From positions 496,001 to 560,000 of the forward strand of contig NZ_CP060780.1 of assembly GCF_014489495.1 (NCBI RefSeq): 64,000 nucleotides of DNA, read 5' to 3'. The first letter of the stretch is position 1. Every line of letters starts with the position of its first letter. Under the pieces are notes generated by a model. It ran no database searches and was not told the DNA's origin. It saw only the letters and a program-made list of their open reading frames with translations. Positions 46,808-55,187 of the stretch are shown piece by piece. The position numbers and the translations under genes were made by a program. The stretch is from Sphingomonas daechungensis (GTDB lineage: Bacteria; Pseudomonadota; Alphaproteobacteria; Sphingomonadales; Sphingomonadaceae).

Positions 46808-49456
46808 TGCGCGTCCCTCACCGATTTCCAGAGTGTGGCGATCCTCTGCCGTGCCTCGCCGTGCGCCGCAAGGAGGGAGTCCCAACCATCGTGTCCGCAT
46901 AGCGCCGCAACGAGCGCACGCGACTTCTCCGGAGGCTCATTGCTGCCGGGAGCGACCAGCCGCATGACCACCAGCATCCGGCTCAACAGGCGGAGGTCGG
47001 CGTCGAAGCTGGCATCGATCAGCCCATCCGTCGCCAATTGCCCGATGGCATGTTCCAAACGCGGATCGAGTCCCTTGCCACTTACGAGTTGCAGAGTGTG
47101 GACCGCGAACTCCAGGTCGACGAGTCCGCCCGGCCCGAGCTTGATGTCGAGCGGACCGGAAGGCGCCTTGTGACGGGCCATCTCGTCCCGCATCCGGGCG
47201 GCGTCACTGCGGGTCTTGCCGGCATCTCCCCGCGCCTCGAGAACATCGCAAATTTCCGTCCGCAATCTCTTCCGCGCGCCCGGCGATCCGTAGATCGGGC
47301 GGGCCCGGCACAAGGCCATATGCTCCCACGTCCACGCCTCATTGCGCTGATAAGCGAGGAAACCTTCTCGGGAGACGGCCAGCATGCCTTCGCTTCCCTG
47401 CGGCCGCAGCCGCGTGTCGACGTCGTAGAGCGGTCCGGCGGCCGTCGGCACACTGATCGCGGCAGTGACCCGATTGGCAAGCCGGTTGTAATAGTCGGTT
47501 GCGCTCAAAGGCTTCTTGCCGTCCGACATCGCGCCCTCGGGCGCGTCATAGACATAGATAATGTCGAGGTCGGACGCGTGAGTCAGTGCGCGCCCGCCGA
47601 GCCGTCCAAGCGCAAGGATCATCAGCTCGCCGCCGTCGATCCGGCCGTGTGACTTCTCGAACTCCGCAGCAGCGAGGTCTGCCATCGCCACGATCGTGCC
47701 CTCGGCGACATTGCTGTAACCCATGGCGACGTCGAGCGGATCGGCATGTCCCGCAATGAGCTGGACGCCCAGCGCGAAGCGCCTTTCCGCGATGATCCGC
47801 CGCGCGCGGTCGAGCGCACGGTCGTAGGACTCGCCCCGCATCGCCGCGCTGAGCAGCTTCGCCATCGGGCCGGGTTCGGGCGGAAGGGCGAAGCTCGATT
47901 CGTCGATCAATCCGTCGAGGAGATCGGGACGCCGCGTCAGCATATCCGCAAGCGGCGGCGCGTAGGTGAGCATCAAGGCCAGGTGTCGCGCCAGCTGCGG
48001 CCGCGCTTCGAGCAGACGGTAGAGATTGATACCACTCGACAACCGCTCGACAATGTCCGCCAGCCGGTTGACCGCATGATCTGGGTCCGGTCCCGACGCG
48101 ATTTCTCGCAGAAGCGCCGGGAGCATGGCCTCGAACGCAGTCCTGGCGGCAGATGAGCGTAGCGAGCGCGCGCGCCCGGACCGCCAGTCCGAAATCCGCT
48201 TCACCGCGACCGACGGATCCGCAAACCCAAGTTCCTTCAGCTCATCGACGAGGACATCGGGGTCGCTCGACAGACGGCCTTCCCGATCTGGGGCGAGCGA
48301 ATTGAACAATCGCTCCGCGCAATCGACGTGGGGCACGAGCTGATCGATGAGGTCGGTCCCGCTCGGAAGCCCATGCAGCCTCGCGACATCGTCGAGGGCT
48401 TCGCGATCGAGCGGCAGGAGGTGCGTCTGCGCATCGCCGACCATCTGCACGCGGTGCTCGATCGTCCTCAACAGCACATAGGTTTGTGCCAAGGCGTTGG
48501 CGGTCTCTCGCGGGATGTGGTCGCCGTCTGCAAGGACCCGCAGCGCGTCGAGCGTCGCGGGAGCCCTGACGGATGGGTCGCGTCCGCCGTGGATCATCTG
48601 CTGTACCTGGGCGAAGAATTCGACCTCGCGGATTCCGCCGCGTCCCCGCTTGAGGTCGTAGCCGGGCCCGAGCCTTGCGCCCTGGGCGTAATGATCGCGG
48701 ATCCGCGCGGAGATCTCGCGCACTTCCTCGATCACTCCGAAATCCAGCGACCGGCGCCACACGAACGGCTGGATCGCCTTCAGGAATTGCTCGCCAAGCC
48801 GCCGGTCGCCCGCGCAGACTCGGGCGCGGATGAAGGCTGCCCGCTCCCAGGCCAGAGCCGAGGACTCGTAATGCGAGATGGCGGCGTTGATAGGCAGCAC
48901 GATCGGCGTCACTTCCGGCGACGGGCGAAGCCGAAGATCGACCCGTGCGACATAGCCGTCCGCAGTCCTCTTCTGCAGCAGCTCGACCATCCGACGCCCG
49001 ACGCGAACGGCCGCCTCCGAATGGTCGTCGCGTTCTCGCTTGGGCATGACCTCGGGGTCGAACAAAAGGAGCAGGTCGACATCCGACGAATAGTTGAGCT
49101 CGCGGCTGCCAAGCTTTCCGAGAGCGATGACCGCAATTCCCTGGGCGGCTGCACCTGGGACACGTTCTGCGATTGCGACTTCCACGGCGCGCTCGATCGC
49201 TTCATCGGCGAAGTCTGACAGATGGCGCGTAGCCTGCTCGAAGCTCAGTTCTCCGGCCAGGTCGCCAAGGGCAACGGTCAGCGCCACTCCTGCGCGCTGC
49301 CGACGCAGCTCCGCATCCACCGTCTCGCCCGAGCCTGGAGGGCAGCGGCAATCGCCGCATCGCTCCCCATGGACACGAAGATTTCCGCCAGTTCCGGAAG
49401 GGACTGCGCAGACTCGCGCAAGAACGGCGAGTAGGCCCTGGCGCGCTCGAGGGCAT
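46804..49456 (-). CDS. glnE: Glutamine synthetase adenylyltransferase/adenylyl-removing enzyme (frame breaks)
   Basis: GlnE switches glutamine synthetase on and off by removing or adding AMP in response to PII and glutamine. About 884 residues after repair. Both nucleotidyltransferase domains are visible: GSRELNYSSDVDLLLLFD in the N-terminal adenylyl-removing half and GGRALTHASDLDIIYVYD in the C-terminal adenylyltransferase half. One base is missing near 49337 (GGCTCGGGCGAGACGG). The N-terminus is uncertain: an ATG at 49456 behind AGGGG would begin MALERARAYSPFL if one further G is missing after it; the open frame otherwise reaches ATG 49562. The first option leaves room for the divergent stress promoter at 49525. 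Confidence 0.9.
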
Positions 49457-49524
49457 CTTGCCGCGCCCCTTGTGCCGTTGGTGTCCCACCCGCAGCAGTT
49501 CGTCGAGGATCGGGCAAGTTCGGC

Positions 49525-49549
49525 GAAACCTCCGGGCGTCTTAGTCGTT
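49525..49549 (+). promoter_or_regulatory. Candidate sigma-EcfG promoter before the NepR-like gene
   Basis: GAAAC at 49525-49529 and CGTT at 49546-49549 are separated by 16 bases, matching the EcfG promoter form GGAAC-N16/17-CGTT with one changed base. It points at the small gene starting at 49561 or 49603. Confidence 0.5.
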
Positions 49550-49602
49550 CAATACAGACCATGGATACGGAGCGTCGATCCAGTGGTGCAACGGAAGTCA
49601 AC

Positions 49603-49740
49603 ATGGACCGCAGAATCATCCGCGTCGACATTCCGCCAGCCCACGCCGGCATTACAGCCGCACTCCGGAGAGCCTTCTCTCCGGTGAACGAGGACCCATG
49701 CGAGCGGGATTTCTCCGACTTGCTCCGCCGCCTCAGCTAG
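49603..49740 (+). CDS. Small NepR-like protein, candidate anti-sigma paralog
   Basis: A 45-codon gene between divergent glnE and convergent ecfG. Its last 29 residues align without gaps to the end of NepR from 51810: ITAALRRAF ... DFSDLLRRLS against IGRALRTIY ... DFSDLLGKLS, with 12 identities by eye. ATG 49603 has GGAAG five bases upstream; an in-frame ATG at 49561 would give 59 residues, close to the 64 of NepR, but would begin only about 5 bases after the predicted transcript start. Location next to the sigma factor gene and behind an EcfG-type promoter supports a role in the same pathway, like NepR2 of other sphingomonads. The middle of the helix region differs from NepR (SPVNEDPCER), so partner binding is uncertain. 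Confidence 0.6.
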   Translation: MDRRIIRVDIPPAHAGITAALRRAFSPVNEDPCERDFSDLLRRLS

Positions 49741-49758
49741 TCGCTGAGCCACGCAAAT

Positions 49759-50409
49759 CTAACGTTCGTGGTCGCGGCTGAGGTCGTCAACTTCATTCAT
49801 GATGGTTTGCAAGGCCGACTTGTTGGGGTCGGTGCGATGCTGGCGACGTGAGGGCAGTTTGCCGCTGTTGAGCAGGCTTTCTAGCGCGACGCGCCCCCGA
49901 GCCACGCGGCTCTTTATCGTACCGACTGCGCAGCCGCAGATGTCGGCAGCTTCTTCGTAAGCGAAGCCGCCGGCGCCAACCAGGATGAGCGCTTCGCGCT
50001 GCGGCTGGGGCAGGTGCATCAGCGCACGCTGCATGTCGCTGAGCTCGATATGCCGGTCCTGGCTCGCGGGTGCCGCCAGGATCTTCGACGCGGTAAGGTC
50101 GTCCCACTCGCCCTTGAAGCGGGCGCGCCGCATCTGGCTGAGGAACAGGTTGCGAAGGATGATGAAGGTCCAGGCCCGCATGTTGGTGCCGGCCTGGAAC
50201 CGCTTCCGCGCCGCCCACGCCTTGAGCAGCGTCTCCTGCACCAGGTCGTCGGCGAGATCGCGGCTGCCTGAAAGCGAGCGGCCGAACGCGCGGAGGTGCG
50301 GGATGACGGCGGCAAGCTGTTCCTTGAACTCCGGATCCGGGAGTGGAGCCCACTCTCCAGAATCGGCGTCAGCCTTGGATACAGCCTTCTGGTCTTCGTC
50401 TTCGGCCAC
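49759..50409 (-). CDS. ecfG: General stress response sigma factor EcfG
   Basis: EcfG is the ECF15-type sigma factor that drives the alphaproteobacterial general stress response once NepR is removed by phosphorylated PhyR. The 216-residue protein has sigma region 2 (SRDLADDLVQETLLKAWAA; MRAWTFIILRNLFLS) and region 4 (ALMHLPQPQREALILVGA; CGCAVGTIKSRVARGR). The start is GTG 50409 behind GGTGGGGA. Unlike the usual nepR-ecfG operon, nepR lies 1.4 kb away on the other strand. I found no EcfG-type promoter directly upstream. Confidence 0.92.
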   Translation of the reverse strand: MAEDEDQKAVSKADADSGEWAPLPDPEFKEQLAAVIPHLRAFGRSLSGSRDLADDLVQETLLKAWAARKRFQAGTNMRAWTFIILRNLFLSQMRRARFKGEWDDLTASKILAAPASQDRHIELSDMQRALMHLPQPQREALILVGAGGFAYEEAADICGCAVGTIKSRVARGRVALESLLNSGKLPSRRQHRTDPNKSALQTIMNEVDDLSRDHER

Positions 50410-50491
50410 TAATTCCCCACCCGTTCAAACAAGGGTTTATGCGATCCGGCAGCCGCCGGACCCGTACGCTTCAGAGAATGACGATTGCAGG

Positions 50492-50638
50492 TCAGGTCGC
50501 GGCGAACAAATAGATGATCGCGAACAACACAATCACAAGTGCAAGACCGACACCCAAAACATAACGCGTCACATGCGGCGTAGCGCCGGCACGCGCTTCC
50601 GTAGTCGTCAGCTGTTCGGGTCTCTCGTCGCTCATCAT
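50492..50638 (-). CDS. Small single-pass membrane protein in the stress locus
   Basis: A 48-residue gene with tandem ATG codons (50638 and 50635) behind GAGAG. The protein has a polar N-terminus (MMSDERPEQLTTTEARAGA) and one C-terminal membrane helix (VLGVGLALVIVLFAIIYLFA), so it is probably a tail-anchored inner membrane protein. It lies between phyR and ecfG on the same strand, 72 bases from phyR and 82 from ecfG, so it could be transcribed with them. I do not recognise a family; a stress-related envelope role is only inference from position. Confidence 0.62.
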   Translation of the reverse strand: MMSDERPEQLTTTEARAGATPHVTRYVLGVGLALVIVLFAIIYLFAAT

Positions 50639-50710
50639 TCTCTCAAGCTTTACGTTCCACGGGCCAACGCGCTGTTGGCGACCATGTTCCGCAACCGTTA
50701 CGGCTGGACC

Positions 50711-51508
50711 TTAAGCCGGCACCGTCGCGGCGTCGAAGAACAACGCTTGGGCGATTGCCGCCTTCACCGTGGACCGCTGGAACGGCTTCGTGATGAGGAA
50801 GGTGGGTTCGGGCCGCGTGCCCGTCAACAGCCGTTCCGGGAACGCGGTGATGAAGATCACCGGGACCGAGAATTCCGCAAGAATGTCCTTCACCGCGTCG
50901 ATACCGCTGGAATCGTCGGCGAGCTGGATGTCGGCGAGAACAAGGCCCGGCGGATGCTGGCGGGCCTGCGATACGGCCTCATCGCGGGTCACGGCCACGC
51001 CGGTGACGTTGTGGCCCAGGTCGCGGACGATCGTTTCGATATCCATTGCGATGATCGGCTCATCCTCGATGATCAGGACGTCCGCCAGCGTCTGGCGCTC
51101 GATTTCGCTCAGGGCCTCGGCAACCAGCGAGTCGACGTCTTCGGGCGTCGCGCCAATGAGATAAGCCGCGTCGTCCGACGAGAAACCCTCGAGAGAGGTC
51201 AGCAGCAGCGCTTGCCTCGACAAAGGCGTGATCCGCGAGAGGCGGGCTTGGGCAATACCCTCCGCGCCGGAGTAATCCTGGCCAGGCTCCTCGCCTTCCT
51301 CGATATTTGCCGTCGACCAGATCGCGTGGAAGGTCTTGTAGAGGCCCAACCGCGGGTCGACGTCCCGCGGGAACTCGTCGGGCTTCGCAACGATGGCTTC
51401 CAGTGTTGCGCGGACGAATGCATCGCCATGCGTCTGACTGCCGGTCAGGGCGCGAGCATAGCGGCGCAGGAAAGGCAGGTGCGGTGCGAGTTCCTGACCA
51501 AGGGACAT
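50711..51508 (-). CDS. phyR: Anti-anti-sigma response regulator PhyR
   Basis: PhyR, when phosphorylated, binds NepR through its sigma-like domain and frees EcfG. The 265-residue protein has the N-terminal sigma-like domain (MSLGQELAPHLPFLRRYARAL; IAQARLSRITPLSRQALLL) and a C-terminal receiver domain with ADVLIIEDEPIIAMDIE, the phosphoacceptor in GLVLADIQLADDSSG, VIFITAFPERL and the lysine of FLITKPFQ. ATG 51508 follows a GGGAGAG site. It is transcribed divergently from nepR across a 301-base region. Confidence 0.95.
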   Translation of the reverse strand: MSLGQELAPHLPFLRRYARALTGSQTHGDAFVRATLEAIVAKPDEFPRDVDPRLGLYKTFHAIWSTANIEEGEEPGQDYSGAEGIAQARLSRITPLSRQALLLTSLEGFSSDDAAYLIGATPEDVDSLVAEALSEIERQTLADVLIIEDEPIIAMDIETIVRDLGHNVTGVAVTRDEAVSQARQHPPGLVLADIQLADDSSGIDAVKDILAEFSVPVIFITAFPERLLTGTRPEPTFLITKPFQRSTVKAAIAQALFFDAATVPA

Positions 51509-51809
51509 ATTTATGGACTCTCCCAATCGTATGCGGGGAGGTTCTTTGAGCGCGCGTAACGATCGATGCAACCCTGGCTCGGGCGTGGTCGGTCGTTTCG
51601 CTGCTCGTCCCGCGGAAATGTTAATCGCTGGAACAAAGCACAACGCATTTGGTTTCCGCTTCGCGCGGTAAGGTTGCTGCGGGTGGAGGTTTCGGCGCTT
51701 GCCGCATCGCATTTTCAACGATCGCGATGATCTTTCCTAAACCCGTTGCACCGTGAGAGTACAACGTTAAACGAAACGCGCTTGTTACCCGCGCAAGGGG
51801 ACGAGAAGG
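51509..51809. other. phyR-nepR divergent intergenic region
   Basis: This 301-base gap must hold the promoters of phyR and nepR. The only EcfG-like element I see is on the plus strand at 51630. No reverse-oriented AACG-N16-GTTCC for phyR is visible. No gene, terminator or repeat was found. Confidence 0.5.
51630..51654 (+). promoter_or_regulatory. Candidate sigma-EcfG promoter for nepR
   Basis: GGAAC at 51630-51634, a 16-base spacer, then GGTT at 51651-51654 (consensus CGTT). It lies 155 bases upstream of the nepR start in the right orientation. NepR genes are commonly under EcfG control as negative feedback. Confidence 0.42.
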
Positions 51810-52004
51810 TTGAGTGTCAGGAATAAGGGCGGCTCATTGGGCGGCGCTAAGAACAATGCGGCGCCGCAAAAGGCGTCCGAAGAGAATAAGAGCCGCAAGC
51901 AGCGAGCAGGCGATATCGGCCGCGCGCTTCGTACGATCTATGACGACACGCTGCGCGAGGCCGTTCCTGACGATTTCAGCGACCTGCTCGGGAAACTCAG
52001 CTGA
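51810..52004 (+). CDS. nepR: Anti-sigma factor NepR
   Basis: NepR binds and inhibits EcfG until PhyR titrates it. The 64-residue protein has a disordered, Lys-rich N-terminus (KASEENKSRKQ) and the conserved core RAGDIGRALRTIYDDTLRE followed by VPDDFSDLLGKLS. The start is TTG 51810 within GAGAAGG; no other in-frame start gives a full protein. It is followed after 21 bases by the sensor kinase gene, with which it is probably co-transcribed. Confidence 0.9.
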   Translation: MSVRNKGGSLGGAKNNAAPQKASEENKSRKQRAGDIGRALRTIYDDTLREAVPDDFSDLLGKLS

Positions 52005-52025
52005 CGCGTTGACAGGCTTTTCAAC

Positions 52026-53566
52026 ATGTTAGGCGAGGCTGCACGGCGCTTCGCTGCGCTCTCCACTCCTGTAAAACTATTCCTGATCCTGTCGGCCGCC
52101 CTGCTGCCGATTGGCCTTGGGCTCGTCTGGGCGGCGAGCCAGGGCATTCGCGATGCGAACAATGTCATCGAAGACCAGGCCCACGAGCAGGCGCGCCTTG
52201 CGTCGCGTGGCGTCGAAAGCCTGATCGCCCGCAACGCCCTTGCCCTGCGAATCGCCAGCAACGGCCGAATCACGAACAGCGCGGATGCCTGCTCCATCGT
52301 CCAGCAATCCCTGACCGTCACACCCGCAGTCGCGCAGAGGTTCGAGCTGGAGGACGAGAACGGCCGACGCCTCTGCGAGGTCGGCAATGTTCCGGAAACT
52401 GCACGGCTTTCTTTGGTCGCACCTGGCGACATTGCTCTCAAGATTCTCCCGGAGGACGAAGCGCTGGGCTTCCGGGTCGGCGTCGTAGGCGGCCTTGCCA
52501 CTGGCGCTTTGTCCAGGGCAGACCTGAAGAAGGCGGCGCTGGATGCGGCGCCGAACGTCCAGGGTCTGACCCTTCGCGACCGGCAATCTGAGCTGCAAAT
52601 CGTTGCGCCGAGCGCGCTCGACGACCCCGCGCAGAAGCTGGTCACGTCGAAATGGCCGCTGGCGAACGGCCGCCTGGAAATGGTCGTCACCACCAAGCTG
52701 CCGATGATTACCACCGGCGACCGGCTGCTCCTCCTGCTCCCATTCCTGATGTGGATCGTGGCGGCGTTGCTGACCTGGGTGCTGGTGACCCGCCTGCTGA
52801 TCGGTCCGTTGCGAATGCTTCAGCGCGCCGTGGTCAACTACGAGCCCGGGAACGAAGAGCTCGCTTTGCCTCAGAAGCTTGGGCCCGCGACGGAGATCCA
52901 GGATTTACGCGATGCTTTCGAGCGCGCCATGGAGCGGGTCGAAGGCTCCGAGCGCGAGATGGCCGGCGCCCTCGAAGGCCAGCGGCGCCTGGTTCGCGAA
53001 GTGCACCACCGGGTGAAGAACAATCTGCAGGTTGTCGCTTCACTGATCAACATTCATGGCCGCACCGCGGAGACCCCGCCGGCGCGCGCCGCCTACGGCT
53101 CCATCAGCCGGCGCGTCGGCGCACTCGCGATCGTCCACCGCAATCACTTCGCGGAGATGGAAGAGAACCGCGGAATTTCGCTTCGCCCCTGCTGTCCGAA
53201 CTGGCAGCCGAACTCCGCGCGACCGCTCCCGATTCCGCGCGCGGAATGCGGATCGAACTGGACCTCGAAGGGGCGAACACGACACAGGACGTCGCCGTTT
53301 CAGTCGCCTTCCTGGTCACCGAGATCGTCGAATTCGCGATGCTCAGGACACCCGAGGATCCGGTGGAAATCTCGCTTCGGCGGACGAGCGAGCTGACGGC
53401 ACGCCTCACGCTCAACAGCAAGGTCCTCAACCCAGACGAAGAGGGCGACCGCGAAAAAGATCAGTTCGAGCGTATTATTTCCGGCCTCGCCAAGCAGCTC
53501 CGCTCCGTGCTCGAGCGCAAGCTCGGGCGCTACAGCGTTGAAATTCCGGTGTTTCCTCCGCTCTAG
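52026..53566 (+). CDS. phyP: PhyP-like sensor histidine kinase of the HWE/HisKA_2 type (one frame break)
   Basis: The repaired 513-residue protein has a first membrane helix (LFLILSAALLPIGLGLVWAA), a periplasmic domain of about 200 residues, a second helix (LLLLLPFLMWIVAALLTWVLV), a HAMP-like segment and the HisKA_2 box REVHHRVKNNLQVVASL with the phospho-histidine. The C-terminal part, where an ATPase domain is expected, shows no clear N, G1 or G2 box, which fits PhyP proteins that act mainly as PhyR phosphatases. One base is missing near 53186 (CGCCCCTGCTG). Its place beside nepR and phyR argues that it controls PhyR phosphorylation. Confidence 0.85.
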
Positions 53567-53585
53567 CAGGAAGGAAAATATCGTT

Positions 53586-53614
53586 ACGGCTGCAGAGAAA
53601 AAAGTTTCAGCCGT
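53586..53614 (+). terminator. Weak stem-loop after phyP
   Basis: ACGGCTG at 53586-53592 pairs with CAGCCGT at 53608-53614 around a 15-base A-rich loop. It is 20 bases after the phyP stop but lacks a T run, so termination would be weak. Confidence 0.35.
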
Positions 53615-53616
53615 TC

Positions 53617-53642
53617 GGAACTTCCGCCGGAGAAGGCGCGTT
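53617..53642 (+). promoter_or_regulatory. Sigma-EcfG promoter, perfect consensus
   Basis: GGAAC at 53617-53621, a 17-base spacer, CGTT at 53639-53642. Both boxes match the EcfG consensus exactly. It points away from phyP into a region with no protein gene on the plus strand, which suggests an RNA gene. Confidence 0.68.
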
Positions 53643-54536
53643 TTACATACTGGATAGTGACCTTTTGCCCCCCGCTCTCGCTATCCGATTAAATGGGCCC
53701 GGAACCGCCAACCCTCCCCCCCCCGGTGGCGTTTCCGGGCCCTCATTCTTTCCAGCATCCATTTCTTCTGACCCTTCGGTCTCCGCGGCGTTCGCTTGGC
53801 GGCTGCGGCGCCAGTGCGTGAGACGGATTGCGACGATGGCCAGCTCGTAGAGCGAATAGAGCGGCACCAGCAGCAGCAGCATTGACACCGCATCGGGAGG
53901 CGTGAGCACCGCCGAAACGGCCGCGCATGCGACGATCGCGTAGCGGCGCGATTTCGTGAGTTGCTCCAGGGTGATGATGCCGGCCCGTTCCAGAACCATC
54001 AGCAGGATCGGCGTGAGGAAGGCGACCCCGAAGCCGAACAGGAAACGGGTGCAGAAGCTCAGATAGTTGCCGACGCCCGGTAGAGCCTCGCGCTGAATCC
54101 CGCCTACGTCTCCCTGGAAGCTCAACAGGAAATGCAGAGCCCAGGGCATGGCCACGTAGTAGGCGAACGCCGCGCCGCCGATAAAAAAGAACGGCGTCAG
54201 CAGGAGGAAAGGCAGGAGCGCCCTCTTTTCCTTGGCGTACAGGCCCGGCGCGACGAATTTCCACATCTGGATCGCGAAGAACGGGAAGCCGAGCATCAGC
54301 GACGCGAACAGAGCGACCTTCACCTCGGCGAAGAAGGCTTCGAAGATGTCGGTGTAAATGATCTTTCCCTGCCCGGCGGCGATCAGCGGCTGGACGAGAA
54401 AGGCGAAGATGGCCTTCGAGAACGCGAGGCAGCTGAAGAACAGGATGGCAAGGACGACGATCGAATAGAGCAGCCGCTTCCTCAGCTCGATCAAATGCTC
54501 GAGCAGAGGCGCCTTGGTGTCGTCGATATCCTTCAC
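53643..54536 (-). CDS. tatC: Twin-arginine translocase subunit TatC
   Basis: TatC is the multi-spanning receptor for twin-arginine signal peptides. The 297-residue protein begins APLLEHLIELRKRLLYSI and has six membrane segments, with the conserved FEAFFAEVKVALFASL and FGFGVAFLTPILLM. After residue 250 comes a non-conserved tail (DAGKNEGPETPPGGGG). The tail crosses a run of nine G; if one G is missing there, the protein would end at TAA 53691-53689 instead of 53643. The start overlaps tatB by four bases. Confidence 0.93.
   Translation of the reverse strand: MKDIDDTKAPLLEHLIELRKRLLYSIVVLAILFFSCLAFSKAIFAFLVQPLIAAGQGKIIYTDIFEAFFAEVKVALFASLMLGFPFFAIQMWKFVAPGLYAKEKRALLPFLLLTPFFFIGGAAFAYYVAMPWALHFLLSFQGDVGGIQREALPGVGNYLSFCTRFLFGFGVAFLTPILLMVLERAGIITLEQLTKSRRYAIVACAAVSAVLTPPDAVSMLLLLVPLYSLYELAIVAIRLTHWRRSRQANAAETEGSEEMDAGKNEGPETPPGGGGLAVPGPFNRIARAGGKRSLSSM
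53649..53750 (+). ncRNA. Candidate stress-induced small RNA
   Basis: A transcript from the EcfG promoter at 53617 would start near 53649 and meet, after about 45 bases, a strong hairpin: GGGCCCGGAA at 53695 pairs with TTCCGGGCCC ending 53742, continued by CGCCA/TGGCG, with one mismatch, one bulge and an 11-base loop of C, T and nine C. The 3' flank TCATTCTTT is moderately T-rich. The result is an RNA of roughly 100 bases with an exposed C-rich loop, a design known from the stress RNA GsrN of Caulobacter, whose C-rich loop pairs with G-rich mRNA leaders. Homology to GsrN is not shown. It is antisense to the last codons of tatC. Confidence 0.5.
53695..53742. repeat. Long hairpin with homopolymer loop inside the end of tatC
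   Basis: The 48-base inverted repeat has 17 paired bases and a loop of nine consecutive C (plus strand). It could be the terminator of the plus-strand small RNA, of phyP read-through, or of tatC on the other strand, where it is followed by ATTTAATC. Confidence 0.75.
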
Positions 54537-54862
54537 GGCAGTTCCCGCTTGTCGGGCGGGACCTGCGGATCGGGCTCCAGCGGTAGCGCCGGCTGGTTCT
54601 CTTCCGGCTTGGGCGGCTCCATCAGGGCAGGATATTCGCGCATGATGCGCTCATTTTCCTCGCGCCACTTCTTCTCCATTTCCTCGAGCTCGGCCTCGCG
54701 GATCATCGCGTCGATGCCGGACTGAAAATGCCGCGCCATGCCGCGAATCTGCGCGACCCAGCGGCCGAGCGTTCGCAGCGCATTGGGCAAGTCCTTCGGG
54801 CCGATGAAGATCAGCGCGAGGATCGCGACGAGGACAAGTTCGCTGGTATCGACGCCGAACAT
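54533..54862 (-). CDS. tatB: Twin-arginine translocase subunit TatB
   Basis: The 109-residue protein has the TatB N-terminal helix [20 protein letters not shown], the [16 protein letters not shown] hinge and amphipathic helix, and an acidic, Pro-rich C-terminal tail. It helps TatC receive folded substrates. It overlaps tatC by four bases and follows tatA at 21 bases. Confidence 0.93.
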   Translation of the reverse strand: MFGVDTSELVLVAILALIFIGPKDLPNALRTLGRWVAQIRGMARHFQSGIDAMIREAELEEMEKKWREENERIMREYPALMEPPKPEENQPALPLEPDPQVPPDKRELP

Positions 54863-54883
54863 CTTCGGCAGTCTCCGCCGGAA

Positions 54884-55161
54884 TTAGCCGTTGGTGCGAT
54901 CGTCTCCGGCTGGCGGCACGGAGTCGGTGGTACGGCGCGGCTCGGGGTCACGTCAATGGGTTCGCTGCGCGGAAGCGGGCGCGGATCGGCGCGGCGCTGC
55001 TCTTCCCGACGCTTCTCGTCTTCATCCTCTGCCATGCCTTGCTTGAAGCTTTTCAAGCCCTTGGCGACGTCGCCCATCATGTTCGAGAACCGGTTCCCGC
55101 CGAACAGCAGCAGGAGGATGATCGCGAGGATCAGGATATGCCAGAAACTGAAGCCACCCAT
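54884..55161 (-). CDS. tatA: Twin-arginine translocase subunit TatA (one frame break)
   Basis: TatA forms the protein-conducting assembly. The repaired protein has 92 residues: [21 protein letters not shown], the hinge [19 protein letters not shown] and a charged tail ([17 protein letters not shown]). One base is missing near 54940 (GAGCCGCGCCG). Without repair the frame would run into tatB; with it the protein ends neatly at TAA 54886-54884, 21 bases before tatB. Confidence 0.92.
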
Positions 55162-55187
55162 GGGAAAGAACTCCTTTGGCGGGCCTT

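Noticed and set aside
53665..53850. Plus-strand reading frame of 61 codons at the end of tatC
   Set aside because: It is the antisense of tatC coding sequence, rich in Pro and Ser, with no ribosome site; an RNA gene explains the promoter better.
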